A stretch of DNA of 13,821 nucleotides from Tetmemena sp. SeJ-2015 (lineage: Eukaryota > Ciliophora > Spirotrichea > Sporadotrichida > Oxytrichidae): positions 1 through 13,821 of the forward strand of contig JAJKFJ010024514.1 of NCBI GenBank assembly GCA_027382625.1. Reading direction: 5' to 3'. The translations under genes and the position numbers were made by a program. Below, piece by piece: positions 1 to 8,030 of the stretch. The notes beneath the pieces were generated by a model. It was not told the origin of the DNA. It did no database searches and saw nothing but the letters and a program-made list of their open reading frames with translations. The stretch's first letter is position 1. Each line of letters opens with the position of its first letter.

Positions 1-1300
1 TATGTTTAAAATGGATGTATGATTTATTCATTTAAAATGTCTCTCTATGTCATTCTTAAAATTTATTTTAAAAAATATTTACGTTGAAGTAAATTTTAGA
101 TTTTAAAATTATTTTTTATAAGAAAAAACTTTAAAATAATTATGTAAATACAGAATTTTGTTAAATAAAATTTAAGATCTTTTTATTTCTAAATATACAA
201 TTAGCATATATTTTTTTTAAATTTAAGTGACTTTCGGAGAAATGGGATATGTCCAACTTAAATAATTAATTGAATATCTGAACAAATTTTGTAAAAACTT
301 GACTCCCCATCAGTCAACTGCCAGGGCAGACCTGTACAAATAAAAAAATATATATTCAAATACAATAAATTATATTTAAACTTCATAAATTATTTCCTTT
401 TTAATTATCTGAATAATATCTCATTCAACTCATATTTATAATTGACTAAATATATTAACCTCTCGATGTGATCGTCTAATATTTAATTAAAAATAATAAT
501 TGGAGAATTTATTAATTATGTATAACATAAAACATCTATTCTATTTACAAATATAATTTTAAATGAAGGCTACAATAAATAATTTTAAAAAAGAAAGTTA
601 TTAAATGAACCCAAATTTATAAATTACCCTACTAAACTATAATAAATGTTAAAAATAATTTCTATAAAACATGTCTTATCAAATTTAAGGAAAACCATAA
701 AATATTTAAGAGTCTACTCTGCTGGTAATACCTCACTGAAGATTGAATATAAAATTTATAAAATAATTTGAGCATAAGATAAAGTTATTTGCATACAATT
801 TAGACTAATTATTTAAGGCAGATAGTAAGATAAAAATCAAAAAGTAGTTTAATTGAAAATTTGAGCTCACTAAAAAGGCCATTGTGAATTTCTAAAGAAT
901 TAGTCTCAGATTTTCAGACTATTCGATATCAATTAAAATGAAAATTTAACTCTCTTAAAGGGGTTTTTTATTAAGGAAATTTGGTTTTTTAAATCCTGAT
1001 AATAATCTACAACGTTTTTATTCTAGCTACTTTGCACTTAATTTTTATTAATTATTTAAATTCTAAATAAATTATGATCCTTCAAATAACCTCAATAAAT
1101 ATCCTATACTAATTAAATTTAATATGAAATTCTTAAGTATTTTGTTAATCGAATTTATTTTCAATTATTTGTACCTAATTAGATAACGGAATCCTTTCAA
1201 AATTTTTTTAAAAAGCTTTATAATGGATAAATCAAAGTCTAATATGTCTAGTTAGTATTAAAACTTTAGTAAATTAATCATACAAAAATATATGATTTTT
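1..1300. other. AT-rich DNA without a supported gene
   Basis: No frame has convincing coding composition. Long frames exist when only TGA is counted as a stop (for example about 858-1353 on the plus strand), but TGA is rare in DNA this AT-rich, so such frames are expected by chance; this one also runs straight into the foldback element at 1303. Two small GC-richer patches stand out: about 300-342, which is open in all three plus frames, and about 712-745, which can be read as YSAGNTSLKI. Either could be a very short gene segment, but neither is long enough to prove it. Confidence 0.6.
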
Positions 1301-1553
1301 AATTAAGGGGGAGGGGCCTTTCCTCGACAGTAAAATTTTGTAATGAATAGATGAAAGAAAAAAATATTTTTATAGAATAATTTTCGCTCCTAAATCCGAT
1401 TCCTCTAGTTGTAGAGGTCTATTCGGACATCTAAGGCTTTAAATTTTAATCCTAATTTAGTCAGTTAGAGGTCAACTGCATTTAAATAAAATTTATATTT
1501 TAAACTATTTTTTCGCTATAGTAAAAATGAAATTAAAGTACAATTTTTAAATA
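1301..1553 (+). repeat. Left arm of the foldback element
   Basis: This arm pairs with 1656-1908. The mismatches I see are near 1410 (GTTGTAG against GTTTTAG), near 1425 (CGGACA against CGAACA) and near 1505 (TAAACTA against TAAGCTA). The arm includes the G-rich tip and the 6-8 bp outside the likely element end that also pair, because TTAA is itself a palindrome. Confidence 0.85.
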
Positions 1554-1906
1554 TAGCAACATTTTTATATTATCAAAATTAAATTCATGATTCAGGGGCT
1601 AATGCTACATTTATTCAGCAATACTTCTTTTGACATATTGCTGACGTATTTTATCTATTTAAAAATTGTACTTTAATTTCATTTTTACTATAGCGAAAAA
1701 ATAGCTTAAAATATAAATTTTATTTAAATGCAGTTGACCTCTAACTGACTAAATTAGGATTAAAATTTAAAGCCTTAGATGTTCGAATAGACCTCTAAAA
1801 CTAGAGGAATCGGATTTAGGAGCGAAAATTATTCTATAAAAATATTTTTTTCTTTCATCTATTCATTACAAAATTTTACTGTCGAGGAAAGGCCCCTCCC
1901 CCTTAA
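1303..1906. mobile_element. Foldback MITE-like element in a TTAA site
   Basis: Two long arms, 1301-1553 and 1656-1908, are reverse complements of each other over 253 bp with only about three mismatches that I can find. They enclose a 102-bp loop (1554-1655). Both outer ends read TTAA followed by a G-rich terminus, GGGGGAGGGGCCTTTCC on the left and its complement on the right. The natural reading is a 596-bp element (1307-1902) flanked by a TTAA target duplication, as piggyBac-type transposases make; a TA duplication with an A-initial terminus is also possible because the ends are palindromic. There is no reading frame for a transposase, so it is non-autonomous. The near identity of the arms suggests recent insertion or arm homogenisation. 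Confidence 0.85.
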
Positions 1907-1908
1907 TT
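1656..1908 (-). repeat. Right arm of the foldback element
   Basis: Inverted partner of 1301-1553, of the same length, with no gap needed in the alignment. The loop between the arms contains its own short hairpin, TCAGCAAT at 1615-1622 and ATTGCTGA at 1637-1644. Confidence 0.85.
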
Positions 1909-2009
1909 TTTCTTCTTATCTATATTTATTAAATTACCATTTAAAATTCCTTAAAAAAATAAATTGATGATTGAACAAACTTGGATCACATACAAACATT
2001 TTATTTAAT

Positions 2010-2115
2010 TACGACCAGGCTAATCTTAGGTTGAAGATCAATGCAGGAACAACTGTAGCTCAAATCTTTATATCTATTTTAAAAGGCTTCTCTTGATGGT
2101 GTTGCATTAATCATC
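2010..2115 (+). other. Coding-like island, possibly two short gene segments
   Basis: The island is GC-richer than its surroundings. In the ciliate code it reads NYDQANLRLKINAGTTVA at about 2010-2060 and, one frame over, ASLDGVALII at about 2087-2116. The two frames can be joined by removing 28 bp between two GCT triplets (2058-2060 and 2086-2088), or 16 bp between two TCT triplets (2073-2075 and 2089-2091); the removed part is very AT-rich. This fits two macronuclear-destined segments split by a tiny eliminated sequence, but triplet repeats are common by chance. I recognise no protein family. Confidence 0.3.
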
Positions 2116-2479
2116 TTAAATAATTAATAAACCAAAATAATTTAATCAGTTATCTTTATTTTTAAGACTATCTTATAAATAAGTTAATATATTTTTAGCA
2201 TTTAATTAATTAAGTTTCTATAAATTTGAGATTTGTTATTATTTTGCATATGATGCCGGAGCTGGACCCGTCAGAAGAATTAATATATATTAAAACAAAT
2301 ATTCAGTGTATTATGTTAATGGATGTTAAAAAATTCTTTTTATAGATTGGAAATATATTCAAATTTTATTTATTAATATATAGAGAGTTAATCACTTAAG
2401 AATCATTTATTCAGGAATACGCCTCATCCTTTAATTTAGAAATTAATAAGGGAAATTAATAAACCCTTTCTGATATATA

Positions 2480-2870
2480 ACTACTGCACTGCTTAATCGT
2501 AATGTAGTTGGACTAAGTGCGCGACTTCTCTGCTCAACTTATCATACAAGTTTATTTAGGTATTTGAATCAAATTTTGAAAATTTACGTGTGTATTAACT
2601 AGCGCTCTGCCACATAAGGTAATCGCTTTCAAACAGATAAGTTAATGCAGTACGCTATACAACCATCTTCCCCTGAATTTTTTGGCCATCATCTTAACAC
2701 CCCGTTTTTATATACGGCTCTGGTCACTAGACATAGTATAAACTTTCTAATTAAATAATATATCCGTTCAGCCTAATTATTAAAATATGTTTTAAGTTTC
2801 TTTCTCAAAGTCCGAGACGAAAGTGAAATATTATCAATAAAGCCACCCAACAAGTTGGTACTAACAAAAA
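2480..2870. other. GC-richer stretch, coding status unresolved
   Basis: Base composition rises clearly here, for example at 2485-2540 and 2595-2745. With TAA and TAG read as glutamine the plus strand is open for about 160 codons (about 2474-2960), and the minus strand is open from an ATG near 2738 for about 67 codons. Both translations look protein-like and they conflict, so neither can be trusted. There is no recognisable motif and no second copy in the window to test codon positions. It could be a gene segment, an old element, or only a GC-rich patch. Confidence 0.25.
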
Positions 2871-5039
2871 TATTGCTATAAATACTTTATTTAAAATATT
2901 AGTTTTATATCATCATTATTATTTCACAAACTATAGCTCCACTAGCATTATCAAAATCTTGAATTTCAAATTCTCTAAAGAGCGTAAAGCCTTAACACTA
3001 AATCTACTTAAATTAATATATCAGTTTATAGCCAGTTATGCAATTACAAGACTGACATCATCGCATTAATTTAGAGATTTGATTATTGTATTTCAAAGAA
3101 GTTTACAATATTCTAAAAGTAATTGGAAAGTATTTTTTTAAATTATCATAATTGTGAATCTATTTGGAGGAGAATTGTAAAAAAATAAAGAATAAATTTA
3201 ATTAAGTTTGATAAATGAAGAAATAAATGCTGTCCAATTTATGACCTTCATTTAATTCCACACTTACTCTTATATTTTAAAATATGGCAAGATATACTTC
3301 AGTCATTATAAATTTGCTTTGTGCTTAAATGAAAAAATTAAATTAAACTTAGTTCTTATCTATTTTAAATAAATATTAGATAAATTTCACAAGATCTTTT
3401 CAAAGATTTCAAATTATATTTACTTCATCAATATATTTTTTGGGATAAATTATAAGAAAAAATTATGTTTGATGATTATTAAAATGGTTTAATCAGAATT
3501 TAATTTAGCTTCTCATTTTTCGGAAAATTGACAAGAATTAAAAAAATTACATAATCTATTTAAATTATATATTATTGTAAGAAACCTTATCCAAGACAAC
3601 ATGGCCTTTCATTAAAATAAAACACTTCTTTAAAAGCATTTACTTTTAAATTTATAAAATATTTTAATTAAAATTATCAAATTTTTGTTTGAAAAATACA
3701 TACTGTTACAATGCACAATTTTTTAGAATTAAAATCAATCATTAGCAAATAATAATTTTGATGATGTAAAATTTTTGTATTTTGTATCACTGATCCACTC
3801 CTCTATATGACATTTTTTTATTTAAATAAAAATTTTACAAATCTTTTTTGCAGAGAGTGAGAATATTTCTACCTCTCCTTTAATCCATTTAGTTTTAACA
3901 TGATTTAATTTAACCTACCTCTGAGTACTCACAATATCTCTCAAGTTCATAGAGTGTTTTATAATTGTTTATTTATTTTCATGTAATATTGTTTAAATTT
4001 AAGATACCTACTGTTTTTTCTTTGAGATCTTCTTTATTAAATTAATAACTTAATTTATTAATATAATAAATTATTATTCTTAAAATTAAACTTGCTTCAT
4101 TTTCCTATTTAACTCTAATTAATCAGAGATTATAATTGAGCTCTGATTTTTAAAAATATATTAGAACTTTATTGTCTTTCATTATAACAGAGTAATTATT
4201 GCTAACTATATTTGCATCATGATACATAAATTATGTAATCATCGAAAAACCATGTCATACATTTTCACTCTTTTAAATTCAATTTATTCATTTATCAAAA
4301 GATTTTACTATCCTTTTTAGCATAGATGAATTTCATCATTTTGTAATCTTAATTTATTTCCTAATTAAATTAATAATTTTAATTATGATTGCTGAGCCCG
4401 GCTCCTTAAATAACATAATTTTAAAACAAATTCTATTTTAATTATTAAAAATTAAGTGAAATTCAAAATTAAGATTCTTAAAATTTATCCTACGCATTCA
4501 CAAATTTAATGAATCAAACATAATAAATAAATAAACGTATCTAAATATATTTAAAATTATAATTGCTAACAATATTTCATAATCACTCATATGAAAAATA
4601 AGGATAATTTAAATCGGGAATACAAATATACAAGACTTTTATTTCTTTGTAAATTTATTTTTAAATTTATAATTGATTGGTTGTTAGATATCAAGACTCC
4701 CAAGATAATTATATACAATATATATATGCCAAAAATCTAATATTTATTATTTTCTTACTAAAATATAATTGAATTCAGCATATTTTAAGATAGAAAATGC
4801 AAATTTAATTTAAAAAGTAATAAAGTTTGGGGAATTAATTTTAATTTATTTGAGCATCATATTTTTGCTACTCATTTTTATGAGATATATTTTTTATATT
4901 TATCATTATTTCTTATGCTATTATGGATAGAATTGAATAGGTGATTTGTTATTGACTTAATTTAAAATACAAATTTATTAAGCGAGGAGTCAACAGTAAT
5001 TTAATTGATAATTTTATTTAGTAATTTCATTCTTAAAAA
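2871..5039. other. AT-rich DNA, no supported gene
   Basis: The stretch is very AT-rich with frequent TTAA and TTTAAA words. A plus-strand frame free of TGA runs about 2827-3528 (234 codons), but frames of that length are expected by chance at this composition and it shows no GC or codon signal. Small patches that read like peptides occur at about 3785-3815 and 4385-4412 (IAEPGSLNN); they are too short to call. 4135-4390 weakly resembles the gene-copy family found at 5.9-11.8 kb on the minus strand and may be a very old relic. Confidence 0.5.
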
Positions 5040-5300
5040 TACAAAACATGGAGGAAAAGTTAAAATAAACAACCCGTGGGATCAAACTTACTCACATTTT
5101 AAGAAAAATGATTCAAGATAACGATTTCAGTAAACTTTCATTCTCTTAAAATTATTATTGCTTTTAAGTTTGGCTATGATTTTATCATTAAAAATGTAGT
5201 TTTCAATGGCTAATTGTGATATTTAGGCATGCATACTTGGAGAGAGCGAGAAGCCTATCAATCATTTCTTTAACCTGAAAATAGTTAATCTACAATCATG
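5040..5300 (+). other. Coding-like patches, unassigned
   Basis: Two GC-richer patches lie in one TGA-free plus-strand frame that ends at a TGA near 5300: about 5070-5100 (INNPWDQTYSH) and about 5225-5295 (ACILGESEKPINHFFN). Another frame continues open to about 5549. The sequence is more complex than its surroundings, but overlapping frames are also open and there is no homologous copy here to decide. No family is recognised. Confidence 0.2.
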
Positions 5301-5640
5301 AACTTAAAGCATTGAGATGGAATAGTCCAAGCCAAATATAATGGTAAGTGAGAACTAAACTTAATTCAAAGTTTGAAGAAAAAAAAATCTGTAGGTTTAG
5401 GGTTTGGATGAGACACTAAGGCAAAAGAATTCAAAGGAAAATGCGAAATTAAATGGTGAAACAGAACGAATATTACTAATTGATTAGAAGATGTGCAGTC
5501 AAAATATCGTTCAGCAGTAATGAGCAGCTATATATATATATTTATATATGAGTTTGTATTTGAACATGCCAATTCACTAATTGTATTCATCCCATAATAA
5601 TAAAACATTGAAAAGAAGATAAAAAAATAAAATATTCTCA
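5301..5640. other. Purine-rich, moderately complex stretch with a TA run
   Basis: About 5380-5510 is rich in A and G on the plus strand and open in one TGA-only frame, without recognisable motifs. A short TA run lies at about 5529-5548. A single TTTAGGG at about 5396 is isolated and is not a telomeric array. Nothing else can be supported. Confidence 0.4.
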
Positions 5641-5647
5641 ACACTTT

Positions 5648-5705
5648 TCAAAAATAAAAGATCCTAACACCTTCTGGGATCATGCTTTCCAAGTTGTGGT
5701 TTATA
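5648..5705 (+). other. Coding-like island (KDPNTFWDHAFQVVVYIL)
   Basis: This is a sharp island, close to half G+C over about 41 bp, in a very AT-rich setting. It reads KDPNTFWDHAFQVVVYIL with codons such as AAC ACC TTC TGG, unlike the surrounding DNA. That is what a very short macronuclear-destined segment would look like, but there is no partner segment in view and no recognised family. The ends cannot be fixed from sequence alone. Confidence 0.35.
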
Positions 5706-5896
5706 TTTTACAATTTAAAAAATATTATGCATAAAATATTTCGATTTCGCTCATTTATATTATTGAATTAAAAGAAAACAGATCCATAATAATTTCGATT
5801 AAAGATTCTTGCTTTTAATTAAATATAATAAAAGCGAGTTTTGAAATTGATTTATTTTATAAATTTTTCATAATTAATTTAAAATGAATTAAATAA

Positions 5897-6216
5897 GTTA
5901 AATGTGGAAAATGTAAATAAACTCTATACCATTCAATTATTCTGCATAAAATTAAAAATATTTTATATCCTTGAAACTTTCTTTTGCAGTAGTGGTCAAA
6001 TTAGTGTTATATTCGATAAAAGTTTAGCAGAAAGTGATTATTAAAAACAAAGAAGAAGAATGAGCACATCTATTTGACTGTATATGAGTATTGATGAGAT
6101 AATTCAAGAAGAAACTCATATTAATAATTATTTAATAGCTATCGAACATCTTGCAAATAAGGGCCAGAATGGGCGATGAAAGTCTCAAAAAGTTGCAACT
6201 CCTCATTTATTATTCG
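5897..6216 (-). pseudogene. Copy A of the MED14-like segment, decayed
   Basis: Reverse complement aligns with copy B from the B start region (ATGAGGAGTTGC here at 6206 downward, against ATGGAGAGTTGC in B) to about 5897. In the B frame it reads VRQLLNNYQYEFLLELSHQY, matching B residues 21-39 with one extra codon; the glutamines after VR and before YEF are TAG and TAA as in B. Further on the frames no longer agree: the part matching B residues 77-90 is in another frame with a TGA, so small insertions or deletions have broken it. An alternative frame stays open from the ATG to a TGA near 5868, but B-D codon comparison argues against that frame. Most likely an old duplicate. Confidence 0.5.
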
Positions 6217-6317
6217 ACTAATAAACTATTTTTTAATACCTAATTTAAAAGAAAATTAATAAATTTTAGACAAATTAATTAATCAGAAATGAGATATTAA
6301 AAAAAAGATAATTAATA

Positions 6318-6587
6318 TTAATTTATAGCATTTTTAATTGGTTCTTGACACTGTAGTGAAGATTCCTGATGAACTATACAACAACTACGAGTGCTAACCA
6401 AATAAATTAAATTAGTTATACTGTAATACATTTTATAAAGAGCTTGATAAACCATAAAAAATATTTCTAAAAGTCTGAGTAGAAACTCAAATGATGAATT
6501 GGTTGTGGGTGGAGGTTTAAAATAGGATAATAGTTGGTTTGTGATAAATAATAAATAAAAATAAAGTGTGGTTTCTGCATTTAACAC
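6318..6587 (-). other. 89-codon standard-code frame, downstream part of copy E or chance
   Basis: This is the longest standard-code frame in the window, hydrophobic and without recognised motifs. It lies directly downstream of copy E on the same strand and in the same frame as E's best-conserved block (ARYAALNHQH...), so it could be what remains of E's 3' part. It shows no similarity to B beyond E's conserved block. A frame of this length is not surprising in 13.8 kb of AT-rich DNA, and its start would need a non-ATG codon. At 6338-6343 and 6396-6401 a small TTGGTT/AACCAA inverted repeat overlaps it. Confidence 0.2.
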
Positions 6588-6589
6588 GG

Positions 6590-6755
6590 TTTAAAATACT
6601 AAGTGGTACAGATGCTGATGATTGAGAGCAGCATATCTCGCTCCTGAGGTGGCTCTAAATCAATAATTGAGAAGAAATTTATATTAATTTTTGATAAGCT
6701 AAACTCTACATGGGACTTAATCCATTTAGCTCATTATTTTGCACATAATAAATCT
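6590..6755 (-). pseudogene. Copy E of the MED14-like segment, in-frame TGA
   Basis: Reverse complement matches B from its TGCAAAATGATGA start region (6741 area) inward. The block VQLIKNQYKFLLNY aligns with B VRQLIKKQYEFLLQL; the glutamines are TAG and TAA at the same places. From the shared TTT CTT codons the next 15 codons align without gaps and end in GCG AGA TAT (ARY) in both, but E has TGA where B has TCG (serine 36). E continues ARYAALNHQHLYHLVFQTV against B ARYDSRTLHHPLHRFIQIL. The TGA makes E a pseudogene unless it is an IES-related artefact. E and B face each other tail to head on opposite strands, about 70 bp from B's homologous left edge. Confidence 0.55.
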
Positions 6756-6822
6756 TAAGCTCATTATTTCTTATTAAATTTAAACTAAATTAATATAACT
6801 TGAATTATGAATAATATTATTA

Positions 6823-6890
6823 CGACAAATATAAATATTTTTAATATAGTTGGAATTTTAATTAAAATCGGTGATTGATTAAAATAATAA
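6823..6890 (+). other. 5' flank shared between copies B and C
   Basis: The DNA just before B's ATG is also conserved in copy C (10391-10440, opposite strand), including the words TTATTATTTTAAT, AATCAC, GATTTTAATT and AACTATATTAAAA. So the duplicated unit included about 65 bp upstream of the start codon. I see no clear promoter element in it. Confidence 0.5.
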
Positions 6891-7340
6891 ATGGAGAGTT
6901 GCAAAATGATGACAGTTGAAATCGTTCAAACACCCCTTGATCTGCAGCTTGTTCGATAGCTCATTAAAAAATAATATGAGTTTCTTCTTTAATTATCGCC
7001 TCAGCACCTCTCAGCAGCGAGATATGACTCACGCACTCTTCATCATCCTCTTCATCGTTTTATTCAAATATTGTGTCGCTTATAACTCTGTATTGAGTGG
7101 TCCCACAAAAAAGTTGCAAGGATAAAAAGTTCTTAGAATTTTATGCTGAATCGAATGGTCTAATAATTATTTAAATTGGACGCACTTCAACTGTCGCTGA
7201 TTTATTCCATTTTAATTTAATATCTAATTTAATTCTCTTTTTTATTAAATTCTCAGCTATAATTAAATGAAGATTTAAACCCAATTGAGATTTGGGTTTT
7301 TATACCAAAACGCATTCCCCACTAGCTTCGGAGGATGTGA
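6891..7340 (+). CDS. MED14-like N-terminal segment (ciliate code), copy B
   Basis: The frame runs from ATG to TGA, 149 residues, with eleven in-frame TAA or TAG codons read as glutamine. Residues 14-101 resemble the N-terminal domain of Mediator subunit MED14, a scaffold of the RNA polymerase II Mediator complex in the nucleus: a PL start, QLIKKQYEFLL, then about 42 residues from that tyrosine to the tryptophan of LCRLQLCIEWS, then KV and a phenylalanine eleven positions from that lysine, as in the known family. The motif match is from memory, not a search. Copy D shares 26 of 30 residues over residues 80-109, with 7 of 11 base changes at third positions. MED14 is much longer, so this is only the 5' part. 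G+C is 39% over 6901-7080 and falls sharply after about 7199; the C-terminal 45 codons are probably not protein (see the interruption at 7199-7271). The start is chosen because copies A and B share the ATG and the following AGTTGC. Confidence 0.6.
7199..7271 (+). other. Candidate 73-bp IES flanked by GATTTA, or intron
   Basis: The hexamer GATTTA occurs at 7199-7204 and again at 7272-7277, where the GC-rich part of B ends and the next GC-rich island begins. Removing one copy plus the AT-rich DNA between (73 bp) shifts the frame into YQNAFPTSFGGCEDGG, whose codons (TAC CAA AAC GCA TTC CCC) look coding. Alternatively 7193-7256 is a GT-AG intron of 64 bp, ending in TTCTCAG; its removal gives the same downstream frame. 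TTCTCAG is kept in copies B, C and D, but the 5' GT is not (GC in C and D). The two readings cannot be separated without macronuclear or RNA sequence. Confidence 0.4.
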
Positions 7341-7351
7341 AGACGGTGGTT
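7272..7351 (+). CDS. Candidate second coding segment of the copy B gene
   Basis: GC-rich island reading TQLRFGFLYQNAFPTSFGG and then CEDGG in a frame different from B's. It is bounded by GATTTA on the left and TGGTT (7347-7351) on the right. If MED14-like, it falls where the family has a short AR-P-F motif; AFPTSF is only loosely similar. Within it, AAACCCAA (7277-7284) and TTGGGTTT (7292-7299) form a small hairpin. The segment is absent from copy D, whose similarity to B stops at the GATTTA boundary. Confidence 0.35.
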
Positions 7352-7652
7352 TAAATAATAGAATTTAGAGAAACATGTTTTTTATAAAAAATTATTTATA
7401 GAACTTCAAGTAAAAATTATCTCTATATTTGATTCATTTTTAAGAAATGATATTCAAAAGGATTATTTGTATCTAATTAAGTTTTAGAGAAAGTTTTCCT
7501 ATTTAATTTATGAAATAAGTCTTAATTTATTTAAACTATTTAAATAAATTGTTAAAATAACTTAATTAAATTTTGTTTCCCTTAAGTTTACAAATAAATA
7601 AATTATAATAAATAAATTATATTTAAAATCTGATTTTATACTATAATATTTT
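7347..7652 (+). other. Candidate 306-bp IES flanked by TGGTT
   Basis: TGGTT occurs at 7347-7351, where the GC-rich island ends, and at 7653-7657, where the next begins. Joining at this repeat gives EDGGCEMTMFDFQ without changing frame. The DNA between is very AT-rich with no coding signal. A 5-bp match placed exactly at both composition boundaries is suggestive, not proof. Confidence 0.35.
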
Positions 7653-7682
7653 TGGTTGCGAGATGACTATGTTTGATTTCCA
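7653..7682 (+). CDS. Candidate third coding segment, 30 bp
   Basis: Short island reading GCEMTMFDFQ, with TGGTT at its left edge and TTTCCA (7677-7682) at its right. The next TTTCCA is at 7836-7841, at the start of another GC-richer stretch; joining there gives MFDFQDDVSQMS in frame. Segments this small are known in hypotrich germline genes. Function unknown beyond the possible link to copy B. Confidence 0.3.
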
Positions 7683-7835
7683 GAGTGTAATATAAATATA
7701 ATTTTATTTCTTTTCTCTTATTATGAGGGTTATATTTATTTAATTTAATCTGTATTGGCAAGATGAAAGTTAAAATTAAGAATTGGCTTATTAAAATTTT
7801 TTTTTCCTATTTTTAATGAACTAACAAATTATATT

Positions 7836-7925
7836 TTTCCAAGATGATGTCTCTCAAATGTCTTTAGCTTAGTTGAAATTTCTTACCAATAGAAATCATC
7901 CTTTTAAAATGAAGCTTAAAATTAG
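7836..7925 (+). CDS. Candidate coding segment (QDDVSQMSLAQLKF...), end uncertain
   Basis: Reads QDDVSQMSLAQLKFLTNRN and onward with one in-frame TAG, entered through TTTCCA at 7836-7841. Its right end is unclear. Two direct repeats link it to the next island in the correct frame: ATGATGT (7844-7850 and 8058-8064) and AATGTCT (7857-7863 and 8095-8101). They cannot both be used, and either would leave out part of the DNA that looks coding. Another partner outside the window, as in scrambled genes, is possible. Confidence 0.3.
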
Positions 7926-8011
7926 ATGTTTCTCAAGAACATTATTTAAATAGAAACATTTATTTTGATGTTATTCTTTATAATAACAGTATAATTTCTA
8001 ATTGTGGCAAA

Positions 8012-8026
8012 AATAATAATAATAAT
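8012..8026 (+). repeat. (AAT)5 microsatellite
   Basis: Five AAT units directly upstream of the coding island at 8031. Short and probably neutral; it marks the end of the AT-rich interruption. Confidence 0.7.
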
Positions 8027-8030
8027 ATAA

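Noticed and set aside
245..340. Weak similarity (GTCCAACTTAAATAATTA) to the 3' part of the gene-copy family
   Set aside because: The match is short and mostly A/T; not distinguishable from chance by eye.
960..967. GGGGTTTT, one unit of the hypotrich telomere repeat
   Set aside because: A single unit with no tandem array or transposon end next to it.
858..1353. 165-codon TGA-free frame
   Set aside because: Runs into the foldback element and has background composition.
2480..2750. Possible tRNA in the GC-richer stretch
   Set aside because: No T-loop GTTCRA motif and no cloverleaf pairing on either strand.
2827..3528. 234-codon frame free of TGA
   Set aside because: With TGA rare in this DNA, several frames of this length are expected by chance across six frames; no GC or codon signal.
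5394..5402. TTTAGGG, plant-type telomere word
   Set aside because: A single occurrence.
6916..7125. 69-codon standard-code frame from a TTG start
   Set aside because: It overlaps copy B in another frame. B-D substitutions are not third-position biased in this frame, and a frame one base over carries the MED14-like blocks.
6911..7195. GACAGTTGAA...TTCAACTGTC as terminal inverted repeats of a 285-bp transposon
   Set aside because: Similarity between copies extends beyond both ends and the left or right end is lost in A, C and D, so these are not element termini; the coding alignment explains the repeat better.
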